A stretch of 64,000 nucleotides of DNA from Lachnospiraceae bacterium M18-1 (lineage in GTDB: Bacteria; Bacillota; Clostridia; Lachnospirales; Lachnospiraceae). How positions within the stretch are numbered: the stretch's first letter is position 1; every line of letters begins with the position of its first letter. The notes beneath the pieces were generated by a model. It saw only the letters and a program-made list of their open reading frames with translations, made no database searches and was not told the origin of the DNA. Location of the stretch: contig KE159605.1 in assembly GCA_000403295.2 (NCBI GenBank), forward strand, positions 1,696,193 through 1,760,192, in the 5' to 3' direction. Shown piece by piece: positions 22,940 through 31,000 of this stretch. Made by a program: the position numbers and the translations under genes.

Positions 22940-23211
22940 AATCTTCGCCCCCTAATTCGGTAAATATCTGATTGGCTGACGGGCCTGCCGTTTCATCAAC
23001 TAGTTGTACACTCGCTGCGCAGCATCGTGCAAACGGCAATGCCTGACACACTCATAGTATGTAGCATGCGGCTTCTCAGTTCAACCCCCAAATGGGAGAA
23101 TCGCTCTCCGATATGGAGATTATGCCTGATTGTGCGCTACATTTGACTGATCAGTTCATGCATGATATGATTACTTTTAACAAAGCTTCCAAAAAACAGA
23201 AGAAGGAGAAC

Positions 23212-23487
23212 ATGGTAAAATCATCTGAAAGGGATGAGCAAAAAGCTGATAGCAATATCAAAAAATATGGCGTAACATTTAAAACTGCTTCTAAAGCTTT
23301 TTTAGATGAAAATCGTATTGGAATTTATGATGAAGCGCATAGTATAGACGAAGATTGCTTTATCACAATTGGATTGGTAGAAGAAATTTTGTTCGTTGTA
23401 TATTCCGTGCGCCATCCAAAAATAAGATTGATTTCCGCACGACTGGCTCCCCCAAAAGAAAGGAGCGTATATTATGGTAACGTATGA
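23212..23487 (+). CDS. brnT: BrnT family toxin
   Basis: A 91-residue ribonuclease toxin of the BrnT (DUF497) family. The body matches throughout: NIKKYGVTFKTASKAFLDEN, then EDCFITIGLVEEILFVVYS and IRLISARLAPPKERSVYY. The ATG at 23212 has AAGAAGGAG 5 bases upstream; a longer frame from 23092 is unlikely. The usual N-terminal FEWDE motif reads SERDE here, so the conserved Trp is replaced by Arg, which may weaken the toxin. Its antitoxin gene overlaps by 14 bp, the usual brnTA layout, but is broken. Confidence 0.85.
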   Translation: MVKSSERDEQKADSNIKKYGVTFKTASKAFLDENRIGIYDEAHSIDEDCFITIGLVEEILFVVYSVRHPKIRLISARLAPPKERSVYYGNV

Positions 23488-23848
23488 ATTGAAAAAAGAC
23501 GCAAAATTAACTGACAGTGAACGAGAATCTTTAAAAAAAGCGAAAAGCATACCTGTCATTTATGATGATGACTCTCCGGAAATGAGCCCCGTTTCCTTTC
23601 TTTGGCGGTATCTGATTCACTCAAATAGATTCTTTCAATCTTCATCCCCTGTTTCGGCAATGATTGAAGATTCATCTACCCATAACGTAATCTGTGCATA
23701 TGATATGCCCGCCTGCGGATCGCCGATCATTATGACCGCATCCGCGAGCTGTTCCGTGATTTTCGGTTTTTCAATTGATCTGGCCTGCAGTAAGGAAAAG
23801 AGCACGGTATTCCTATCCTCTTTTTCCGTTAAAGGTTTTGATTTTTGA
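23474..23848 (+). pseudogene. brnA: Truncated BrnA family antitoxin
   Basis: The first 38 codons match the BrnA N-terminus (MVTYELKKDAKLTDSERESL, then KAKSIPVIYDDDSPEMSP), with AAAGGAG before the ATG. After about 23590 the frame runs into the antisense of a small membrane-protein gene and no longer resembles BrnA. The dimerising, DNA-binding ribbon-helix-helix part and the toxin-contacting C-terminus are lost. The break coincides with the end of the truncated minus-strand gene 23635-23931, so a recombination joint lies near 23590-23635. Confidence 0.75.
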
Positions 23849-23931
23849 GATTCGTAGATAAAATACGCATTGCTTATGATCAAAACAGTCACAAGAATAG
23901 CTGTCAGTATTTTTTTATTTTCATGCTGCAA
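23635..23931 (-). pseudogene. Small membrane-anchored protein, 3'-truncated paralogue
   Basis: 98 residues: an N-terminal membrane helix (residues 8-26, ILTAILVTVLIISNAYFIY) followed by an outside domain. It is clearly related to the complete 152-residue protein at 26795-27253. Shared stretches include SKPL.(E/D)KED, AGISYAQITLWVDESSI against ACISYAQITLWLDESSI, and the ADAVI/PDAVI segment. It stops about 25 residues short of the paralogue's end, at the joint with brnA. Function unknown. Confidence 0.6.
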
Positions 23932-23976
23932 TCCCTCCCTATGGCTTATCGTGAAAAGTCATTTCCTCTGCATGAA

Positions 23977-24408
23977 TCAAGGGATTCCAGGTTCTGCCAC
24001 ATCCCCTACATTTATAAAAACCGCATCCCTGCTCATTCTGCCCATCGGGATATCCTTATCCTGATAGTCCAGCAGGACAACCGCATCCGACTCCTTGTCA
24101 TAAACCAGCTTTGTTTTTGACAGGGTATCCTGGGCGGTCAATCTGTAGATGATATCCTCTTTGCCTGTTCCTGGCAGGAGCGGCTCGAAGGTTCCCTTTT
24201 CCAGGATCTCTAATTGCCGATAGATCGTATATCGGCCGTCAGTCTGTAGGACAAGGTACAGGCTGTCCGGCAAGGGTCCGTTCCCTGTGCTGTAGGTTCC
24301 CCATGGATGATGCGGCATCGGCGCAAAATGTATGACGTAAAAGACCATTGTCATACCCATGGCTATAAGAAGCAGAGGCATCCATATCCATTTTCTTGTT
24401 TTTTTCAT
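23977..24408 (-). CDS. Small exported or membrane-anchored protein, unknown
   Basis: Starting at 24408 (AAGGAG 8 bases before MKKTRKWIW) it encodes 143 residues. One membrane helix near residues 6-24 (IWMPLLLIAMGMTMVFYVIHF) is followed by an outside domain with no Cys (GTYSTGNGPLPDSLYLVLQ onward). No lipobox is seen. Its leader and promoter are copied upstream of gene 25460-25945. Function unknown. Confidence 0.6.
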   Translation of the reverse strand: MKKTRKWIWMPLLLIAMGMTMVFYVIHFAPMPHHPWGTYSTGNGPLPDSLYLVLQTDGRYTIYRQLEILEKGTFEPLLPGTGKEDIIYRLTAQDTLSKTKLVYDKESDAVVLLDYQDKDIPMGRMSRDAVFINVGDVAEPGIP

Positions 24409-24418
24409 GATCTCATCT

Positions 24419-24640
24419 CCTTCCGATAAGAACAGCTTCCATTTCATGATGTCTCTTTTCTGCCTTCTTTCGGGACGATATTTCAAAATCAATTTTTTTC
24501 TCCGGCTTATATGAGCAGAGTGAAGTAAACGAATCGTTACGAATGTTCCAATGATAAAATGTTCTGCGCCAATTACAGATATAAGGAATTTATATTTATT
24601 TTAACATGGCTGTGTTTTTTATACAATGAGGACTGAGCGT
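24419..24640. repeat. Duplicated leader/promoter module, intact copy
   Basis: About 220 bp here recur, split, around gene 25460-25945. Bases about 24419-24505 match 25369-25458 (shared GATGTCTC(T/C)TTTCTGCC and ATTTTTTTCTCCGGCTTA). Bases about 24508-24640 match 25988-26120 (shared ATGAGCAGAGTG and AAAATGTT(C/T)TGCGCCAATT). Confidence 0.75.
24598..24626 (-). promoter_or_regulatory. Promoter in the duplicated module, first copy
   Basis: Minus-strand TTGTAT, 17-bp spacer, TAAAAT. The same boxes and spacing recur at 26085-26113. It would drive gene 23977-24408 with a leader of about 180 nt. Confidence 0.6.
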
Positions 24641-24673
24641 TTTTCCTTATGACCTTATGAAAGATGGAGAAAT

Positions 24674-24820
24674 GTTACTGTTCACACGGCGTCGTGCACC
24701 CTGCTGCACGGCGTCCGTCCAATAAAGTAACATTTGCAATAATATCCAGCCTCTCGCCGAAGGCGACTTATAATGGGCTGGATACTGTTACTGGAGCACC
24801 CAAAGGGTGTGAACAGTAAC
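24674..24820. repeat. Dispersed palindromic repeat, copy B (147 bp)
   Basis: The ends are GTTACTGTTCACACGG and GGTGTGAACAGTAAC. The centre is a hairpin with arms ATCCAGCC and GGCTGGAT enclosing TCGCCGAAGGCGA. Its first 35 bases are identical to the reverse complement of the copy at 50851-50904. Confidence 0.85.
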
Positions 24821-24853
24821 GGAGAAATTGTTGCTGCTAAATACCGCTTAGGT

Positions 24854-24918
24854 TTCATATTTCCTTGTTTTCCTTCATTTGTATCAGGAACCCCCAGCAC
24901 CGAGAGCTCAAATGACAT
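24854..24918 (-). pseudogene. Fragment of a paralogue of gene 26183-26545
   Basis: A short minus-strand frame reads HLSSRCWGFLIQMKENKEI and stops. It matches KVISPCWRFLVQMEENGKM inside the protein at 26183-26545. Only this piece remains, so a second copy of that gene once stood here. Confidence 0.6.
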
Positions 24919-24928
24919 AATATAAGTA

Positions 24929-25225
24929 TTAGTAAACTACTATAAGATACATAACGCCTACCATCAACCAAAAAGCGACAAACTCTAGTAGGACTCGACA
25001 CAACCGTTTCCAAAATGTTTCGGAGTATCTCACCTTATAATTACTTCCCCAAAATAAAAAAACTAAAATTAAACTCAAATATGAATTTTCATCGAAGAAA
25101 ATATAATATGAAAATCCTAAGTAAGCATATAAGCATAACGCACTCCAAGATAGGATACGAATACTATAAATGAAAGCCCTTTTGTCGGATAATGCAATTA
25201 TACTCTTCTTTATATTCTTTATCAT
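24929..25225 (-). CDS. Small membrane protein, unknown
   Basis: 98 residues with three predicted membrane helices (about 20-40, 45-60 and 77-96; SYLSLILVFLFWGSN, LLEFVAFWLMVGVMYLIV). A GAGAGG lies 12 bases before the ATG. It resembles the anonymous small membrane proteins often found around bacteriocin loci, sometimes as immunity proteins, but I recognise no family. Confidence 0.55.
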   Translation of the reverse strand: MIKNIKKSIIALSDKRAFIYSIRILSWSALCLYAYLGFSYYIFFDENSYLSLILVFLFWGSNYKVRYSETFWKRLCRVLLEFVAFWLMVGVMYLIVVY

Positions 25226-25368
25226 GAGTGATCACATCCTCTCTAAAATCAACCAGGCAGCAGGATATGTTGGCTTTAAATTCTGAATATGTGTTAATCT
25301 TACACAACTAATGCTGCCTTCCATAAGCATAATCAAAGAATTCTTCCACCAATCATAAAAATCGCATC

Positions 25369-25458
25369 CCTGCTTCCGATAGGAACAGCTTCTATTTCAT
25401 GATGTCTCCTTTCTGCCTTCTTTCGGGACGATAATTCAAAATCAATTTTTTTCTCCGG
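25369..25458. repeat. Duplicated leader module, left fragment of second copy
   Basis: This matches 24419-24505, ending in the shared ATTTTTTTCTCCGGCTTA. Gene 25460-25945 begins (at its 3' end) directly beside it. The remaining part of the module lies on the other side of that gene at 25988-26120. The rest of the gap 25226-25459 shows nothing clear. Confidence 0.7.
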
Positions 25459-25459
25459 C

Positions 25460-25945
25460 TTATTTATTTTTTTCTAAGAGTCTCAGCTCCTTTTCAAAAT
25501 CCATATTTCTTTTATTTTTCATATTATTCATTCCCAGCCTGATCAATACCGGAAGCAAAATCAAACACGGAGTCAAATCATAAGAAAATACCTTAATAAA
25601 TCTCCAGTACAGATCCATCTTCGCATACTCTGTGATCAGCTCCATGACCGATCTGAAAATCCAGTAACCTATGAACTGTGTCAGCCAGAAAATTTCATGC
25701 AGCCTTAAATACTCGGCAGCACAGATACGGTTTGCAATCAGCAGAATTGCGGCAATGATCATAAAGCCAAAGCACAAATACACAAAACCGTAAGACAGCA
25801 GTTCATTGGTCCGGCTCATCTGCGTTTGGCTGACCCCTCTCGCCATCAGCCGATAGATTGCCAAAAACAGGGCTGTCAGGTGCGTAAGAAGTGTAACCAC
25901 TGCGTAAATGAACGTTATTATTTTGATGCGTTTTAGAGTTTTCAT
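25460..25945 (-). CDS. Four-helix membrane protein, unknown
   Basis: 161 residues from the ATG at 25945, which has AAAGGAGATC just upstream. A start eight codons earlier is possible. There are four hydrophobic segments (about 8-28, 45-70, 85-105 and 120-140). The C-terminus is charged (KELRLLEKNK). It loosely resembles DUF2975-type membrane proteins, but I would not assign it. It sits exactly between the two halves of a module that is continuous at 24419-24640. Confidence 0.6.
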   Translation of the reverse strand: MKTLKRIKIITFIYAVVTLLTHLTALFLAIYRLMARGVSQTQMSRTNELLSYGFVYLCFGFMIIAAILLIANRICAAEYLRLHEIFWLTQFIGYWIFRSVMELITEYAKMDLYWRFIKVFSYDLTPCLILLPVLIRLGMNNMKNKRNMDFEKELRLLEKNK

Positions 25946-25987
25946 CTTGATCTCCTTTCCGATACTCACCGTGCCCCGTATGGTATA

Positions 25988-26120
25988 TAGGGCGGTTATG
26001 AGCAGAGTGGGGTTAACAAATGGTTACAAATGTTCCAATTATAAAATGTTTTGCGCCAATTCCAAGAACAAGGTTGTTATGTTTATTTTAACACGGCTGT
26101 GGATTTTATACAATGAGGAA
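25988..26120. repeat. Duplicated leader module, right fragment of second copy
   Basis: This matches 24508-24640, including ATGAGCAGAGTG, the AAAATGTTTTGCGCCAATT stretch, and a TTTATTTTAACACGGCTGTG promoter region. Confidence 0.7.
26085..26113 (-). promoter_or_regulatory. Promoter in the duplicated module, second copy
   Basis: Minus-strand TTGTAT, 17-bp spacer, TAAAAT, the same as in the first copy. It lies about 140 bp upstream of gene 25460-25945. Confidence 0.6.
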
Positions 26121-26182
26121 TGAGTGATTTGCAATATATCTGCTGCTATTTACATTTTCCTCTCATTTATTTTCTCCTCTAT

Positions 26183-26545
26183 TTATCCGATTTGTTTTCC
26201 AGTCACAGCATCATATAAAATCTCTCCATCCACCATTTTCCCGTTTTCCTCCATTTGTACCAGGAACCTCCAACACGGAGAAATCACCTTCTGCATATCA
26301 AATTCACTTTTTCCTGTCACTTTCATTTCTGTTTCACTAAAAATAAGTTCTATTCCATATATGCGGATTTTTCCTGTCAAAATGGTATTTTCGTACACTT
26401 GCAATAAACGCTCCAGTACAATATCGGGATGCACGACCTCAATATCTGCCTCCTCGACTACCTTATAGCTACAAGGAATAATAATATGAAAACAGATTTT
26501 TTTTATGCCGCGTCTCAATTCCTTCCTTTTTTTCCATGATATCAT
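26183..26545 (-). CDS. Hypothetical protein, small and mixed alpha/beta
   Basis: 120 residues with a basic N-terminus (MISWKKRKELRRGIKK) and alternating strands afterwards (ADIEVVHPDIVLERLLQVYE, then KIRIYGIELIFSETEMKVTG). It has no convincing membrane segment or signal peptide. An AGGAGG lies 7 bases before the start. A fragment of a second copy survives at 24854-24918, so it belongs to the set of genes here that were duplicated and partly lost. Function unknown. Confidence 0.55.
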   Translation of the reverse strand: MISWKKRKELRRGIKKICFHIIIPCSYKVVEEADIEVVHPDIVLERLLQVYENTILTGKIRIYGIELIFSETEMKVTGKSEFDMQKVISPCWRFLVQMEENGKMVDGEILYDAVTGKQIG

Positions 26546-26720
26546 CCTCCTTCTATATTATCAGGGGTTCTAAGTCCTTCCCTCCTCTCTTTCCCCTAAT
26601 ATTATAATTCCAATATCTCTGACAATTGAACATAAATCTCCTTTAGCAGTTCTTATTAAATCCTATCACATGATATTCCTGTGAAGAAAATCACGCCAAA
26701 TTCGAAGATTTAACTAAGAT

Positions 26721-26751
26721 ATAAAAGCGCCAAGATGAAAAACTTGACGCT
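26721..26751 (-). terminator. Terminator after the 26795-27253 gene
   Basis: Minus-strand AGCGTCAAG and CTTGGCGCT form a 9-bp stem followed by TTTTAT, 44 bp after the gene's stop. The rest of the gap 26546-26794 shows nothing clear. Confidence 0.75.
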
Positions 26752-26794
26752 TAGATTCCAATTATTTGTATCTTTTTTGAGAGAATTGATAACT

Positions 26795-27253
26795 TTAATA
26801 TTCCTTATAAAATTTCATTTGCCTTTTGATTATTTTTTTTAGTTCAGTAACATCATAGATATTTTCAATTTTTTTATAATTAGGAATCCTTGAATCTTCT
26901 ATTTTTAGAACAATAGAAGATTCATCTAACCATAAAGTAATCTGTGCATATGATATGCATGCCTGAGAATAATCACTAATAGTTATTACAGCATCAGGAA
27001 GATGTTCTGTAGTTTCAGTTTTATCAATAGTTCTAGCCCTTAATAAAGACAAAAATATCGTAGTGACATCCTCTTTGTCTTTTAATGGTTTAGATTTAGT
27101 AAAATCAACTCCCACCGAATTATCTCCTTCACTATTTACAGGAATGCCTATTAATATTTTGTAATCTAATTTTGGGGTTCTAATGACAAAATATATATTA
27201 CTTATAATTAAAAACAATACAAGTATAACTATTAGTATTTTTTTGATTTTCAT
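26795..27253 (-). CDS. Membrane-anchored protein coupled to a secreted protein
   Basis: 152 residues from the ATG at 27253, which lies two bases after the TAG of the upstream secreted-protein gene, so the two are probably translationally coupled. A membrane helix at residues 4-23 (ILIVILVLFLIISNIYFVI) is followed by an outside domain containing ACISYAQITLWLDESSI and a basic C-terminal helix. A truncated paralogue lies at 23635-23931. An immunity role for the secreted partner is possible but unproven. Confidence 0.6.
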   Translation of the reverse strand: MKIKKILIVILVLFLIISNIYFVIRTPKLDYKILIGIPVNSEGDNSVGVDFTKSKPLKDKEDVTTIFLSLLRARTIDKTETTEHLPDAVITISDYSQACISYAQITLWLDESSIVLKIEDSRIPNYKKIENIYDVTELKKIIKRQMKFYKEY

Positions 27254-27255
27254 AA

Positions 27256-27828
27256 CTATATTCTTACCCACCTATGGCTCAATGAATACTGGGGATCATG
27301 GGTATAGTATGTATACTGATAAACATTATATTTATATACATCAATTTTTTTCGATTTGATTGTATAATTTTTGATAAAATCAAATCTATAATATCCTGTG
27401 CCGGAAGGAACTGCTGCAGCATAACCGCTACCAGAAGAAGTAGTTTGCCCTGTTTCAGCAGTAAATGTAAAAGGCGCAGAATTTATTGTTACAGTAAAAT
27501 TAGTAGAACTTCCACCAGAACTGAAGAAAAAAACTGTTGCTCCTGACCCCCCTCTATACCCAAGTCCTGGTTGCCCCGTCGGGGTAACATACACTGTTTT
27601 ATACGTAGTATAGTTTGTTGTAACCTGACTCTCTCCATAATTGTTTAATGGCATAATCCCCTTTGAATTGCTTGTTCCCACTAAATTGGGATCAACAAAT
27701 TTGTCAGTTATTATAGTATCTTCTTTAACTATTTTTTCATCATCAGCGGCAAAAGCTGGAAAAGGAATTGACATTATTCCAACAACAAGCGACAAAGTCA
27801 AAGCGATTTTTTTCAATAAATTTTTCAT
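27256..27828 (-). CDS. Secreted protein of unknown function
   Basis: 190 residues with a clear signal peptide (KNLLKKIALTLSLVVGIMS, then IPFPAFA, cut before ADD). The mature part is rich in Gly, Ser, Thr and Tyr (GLGYRGGSGATVFFFSSGG; TTSSGSGYAAAVPSGTGYYR) and ends in YSLSHRWVRI. It has no Cys and no anchor. GGAAGGAG lies 8 bases before the ATG. A secreted protein followed by a coupled membrane-anchored protein recalls bacteriocin/immunity pairs, but no known family is recognisable. Confidence 0.65.
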   Translation of the reverse strand: MKNLLKKIALTLSLVVGIMSIPFPAFAADDEKIVKEDTIITDKFVDPNLVGTSNSKGIMPLNNYGESQVTTNYTTYKTVYVTPTGQPGLGYRGGSGATVFFFSSGGSSTNFTVTINSAPFTFTAETGQTTSSGSGYAAAVPSGTGYYRFDFIKNYTIKSKKIDVYKYNVYQYTYYTHDPQYSLSHRWVRI

Positions 27829-27961
27829 ATTTTTTCTCCTTCCAAATTGTACTATACATATAATCTACTTACAAAAAAATTATCTCTATTTCTATTTAAC
27901 TAAAATATCCGTTCCCCTCCTTTCAGATTTTTTAATGAGTCCTCGCATCTCTCTATTTGAG

Positions 27962-27967
27962 ATTATA
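27962..27967 (-). promoter_or_regulatory. Possible -10 box for the secreted-protein gene
   Basis: Minus-strand TATAAT with a weak TCACAT about 18 bases upstream. The predicted leader is about 130 nt. Confidence 0.35.
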
Positions 27968-28033
27968 CTAGAATTCTTTTCACTTATGTGAGTTTGACCG
28001 CAATTGTATATTCCGCTGACCGCATTTATTTTT

Positions 28034-31000
28034 TTACAGCCCCAAAATCCACGGCAATTCATCATAAATCTCCCTCAGCAGCTCATACCCAATCCCAGCT
28101 GCCCCATTCATAAATCCCGGCGCATGATATTCCTGAGCAGGAAGCTCCGGTTCTTCCTTCTCCAGCCCCACGATTTTCTCATGAACCGCAGCTTCCGCCT
28201 CAGCCATAACACCGCGTCCCGCATATTCCCGCAGTTTCTCCAATATCCGATAATTCCCCATTGTCCCATGGCAGATACACATTCCATCTCTCAGAAAATG
28301 CTTCGAAATCATCGGCATTGCCTTTTTGATATCCTTTTCCAATCTCTCGCGTAAATCGGCAGCCTCCTCCGACTCCTGATCTTCCAATAATGCGTCCACC
28401 ATCAATTTTCTTGACAATGCAATCCCGCCTGCACCATGGCACCATGCCATTTCCTGCTCCCCGCTCTGTCCCTGGCGCATGAATTCCTCGCGCAGATCCT
28501 TCCAGTCGTGGAACTTCTCCTCGTACATACTGTCCTCATAATCCAGTGCCCGCAGGCACAGATCATAATATCTCTTTTCTCCCGTGATCCGGTACAGTCT
28601 GCACAGCGCGATCATAATTCCGCTGTTTCCATGAGCCATACCGCACAGCGGTGTCTTCTCCGCTCCCCGCCAGCCTGTACCGCATGTCATTTGTTCCGCA
28701 TGACCGCACAATAAATCTCCCGCTTCTATTGCCGCCTGCAAATATTCCCTGTCTCCGGTGATGCCGTATAATTTCAGCAGAACGAGGATTGCCCCCGCAT
28801 TTCCCCCTAGAAGGTCATAGCTTTTATCTTCCCGTAGCAGCACCAGTGACTTCTTTGCGTGCAATTCCGCCAAATGCAGATGTTCCTCTTTTTTGTCGAT
28901 CTCGTACAACAGCAAATATGAGTATACGATAGAAAATTCCCCGTCAAACATCCCGGTTCTTCCTGCATTTTCCGGCGCATCCGCCGACATATTTTCTGAT
29001 ATATCCAGCGTTTCCGTGTACTCTTTCAGCCGCAGGAAAAGCCTGTCCGCAATCTTTTTCTCAAGCTGTAGCTCCGCCTGCCCTTGTGTCTCCTGCCTCT
29101 GCTTCCTTGCCCTTTCCAGTGCATATAAATACACAACAATCCCCGCGATCCCTTCATAAAAATAATGCGTGACCCTGCGGATTTTACTCCGGCATTGTTC
29201 CGACAGGTCGATGCTCAAAACCTGCAGCTTTCCTTCTTCGTCTTCATAGACATTCTCCAGGATCAGCCCCGCCAGTTTTTCACAGATGGAAAACAGTCTG
29301 TCGGCTGACACTTTCTTTTCTTGATCCGCTTTATGAAGCCCGCTCTTTTTTCGTTCGAAATCCATCCTCTCTTTCCCCAGCTTTCCCGCAATCGTAAGCG
29401 ACAAATTGATCAGCCGCACCTGTAGTTTTTCATCCCTCCGGCCGATTTTAGAAAGTCTGTTTCGAACCGTCTGTTCGGGAGCATCGATAAAATAGTCCGG
29501 AATGCAGATCTGCTGTTCACTCATCAGATCCCTTCCCTTATTATAAAAATAAGGAATATCCCCCCGGAGCATAGATTCCGCTTCGGATTCGACCAGCCGC
29601 TGGTCGCGGGTCTTTCCCACGATTCCGATGGTACGCACAAAGATCTCCCGGTCCCCGCCATCTTTCAGCAGATCCGGATAGTAGGAGCTGTTCAGAAGCG
29701 CAGCATATTTCATCGTGTCCGAAACCACCTGACGGCTCTCGCAGGTTGCCGCCTGACGCAGCATTTCCTCCTGAAAATCCGGGTTACTTTTTACATAGTG
29801 GTATGTTTTTTGGAAACCACTGATCAGGTCATTTTTATATTCTGCGGCTTCTACAGAACGGCCTTTATATTTTATCTTGTTCTGGGTAGGATTCATGATC
29901 CCATGCCGGTACTCAATCCGCATTTTGGAGGTATAGGCGTCCCGGATGACCGGGATCTGCAGCCTGCTTTTTCTTCCGCCCTCGCCGCTCAGCGCGCCGA
30001 CCTCATTTCCGGCCTTTGCGCTGCCCGGAAGGTAGGTCGGAAGGATTCCAGATTTCAGGACGGAATCGAAAACCTCATTGCGGGTTATGCTTTGACTCTG
30101 CAGGGGGATCAAGGTTTCCAGATCGATCAAAACCGGATACTCTCCCCTTGCGATCATATTTTCACAATGCAGGTCTCCGGTGCCGAAAAAATAGGTCAAG
30201 CAAATCAGAATCCCTGCCCTTTGATAGAATCTCTTTACCTCTTCTTCCGACGCGCATTCCTGAAAACAGATCTTCTCCTCCCAGCCGTAATCCGGACGGC
30301 TGATGATTTTGATTCCCATCCTTTCATCCCAAAGGGCACATTCTGAACTTATCCTTTTCAGAAGCTTTTGAAAGTGAAGCTCGTTTTCCAATGAACGGGG
30401 CTTGTAGATCAATTGCAGCGTTTCATTCAGGCATACGCACGCGACGCTTTTTCCGTGATTATGTGTGTCTCCGTACATGCAGCGGATTCCGCTAAGCTCA
30501 GAGATCGGAGCGCTGCCGGGAAACTGCTCTTCTATCTTCTGCCTGTCACTTTCCAAATGGCTTATGATCTCGCAGAAGTAATCTGCGCATTGTTCCGCCT
30601 GTTCCCTCAGCATGCGGAATAAGACCGGATATTGTTCGCATAGCTCATGGATATACGATACGTCACTCAAATATCTGTCAAGGAAGTCCTGATATTCTTC
30701 CGCTTCATCCTTTCCCGCAAGCTTCCCCTCCGCTTTCAGGCGATGCATTTCAAGGATCAATGTCCTGACAGAAATCTTCTGAAGGCAGTTTAATGTGTAC
30801 CGCAGAAAATCCTTTTCCAGATTCGCAGAATGACGGATTGCTCCCTCTTCTTTTTTCATTCTGAATTTTCGTCTTCCTTCCTGCAATGCATATGCGTAAA
30901 AAGGTGCAAATACAGGATGATCCGAAATGGGTTCCGGATTCTCTATATTCATGAATATTTCATATTGTTCAGAAACCGTATACGGTATCTCTGACAGATG

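Noticed and set aside
24682..24918. A 78-codon minus-strand frame
   Set aside because: It crosses a dispersed repeat; the only protein-like part, in another frame, is a paralogue fragment.
27892..27948. An 18-codon minus-strand frame in the leader of the secreted-protein gene
   Set aside because: Too short and without similarity; it could be a leader peptide, but nothing supports it.
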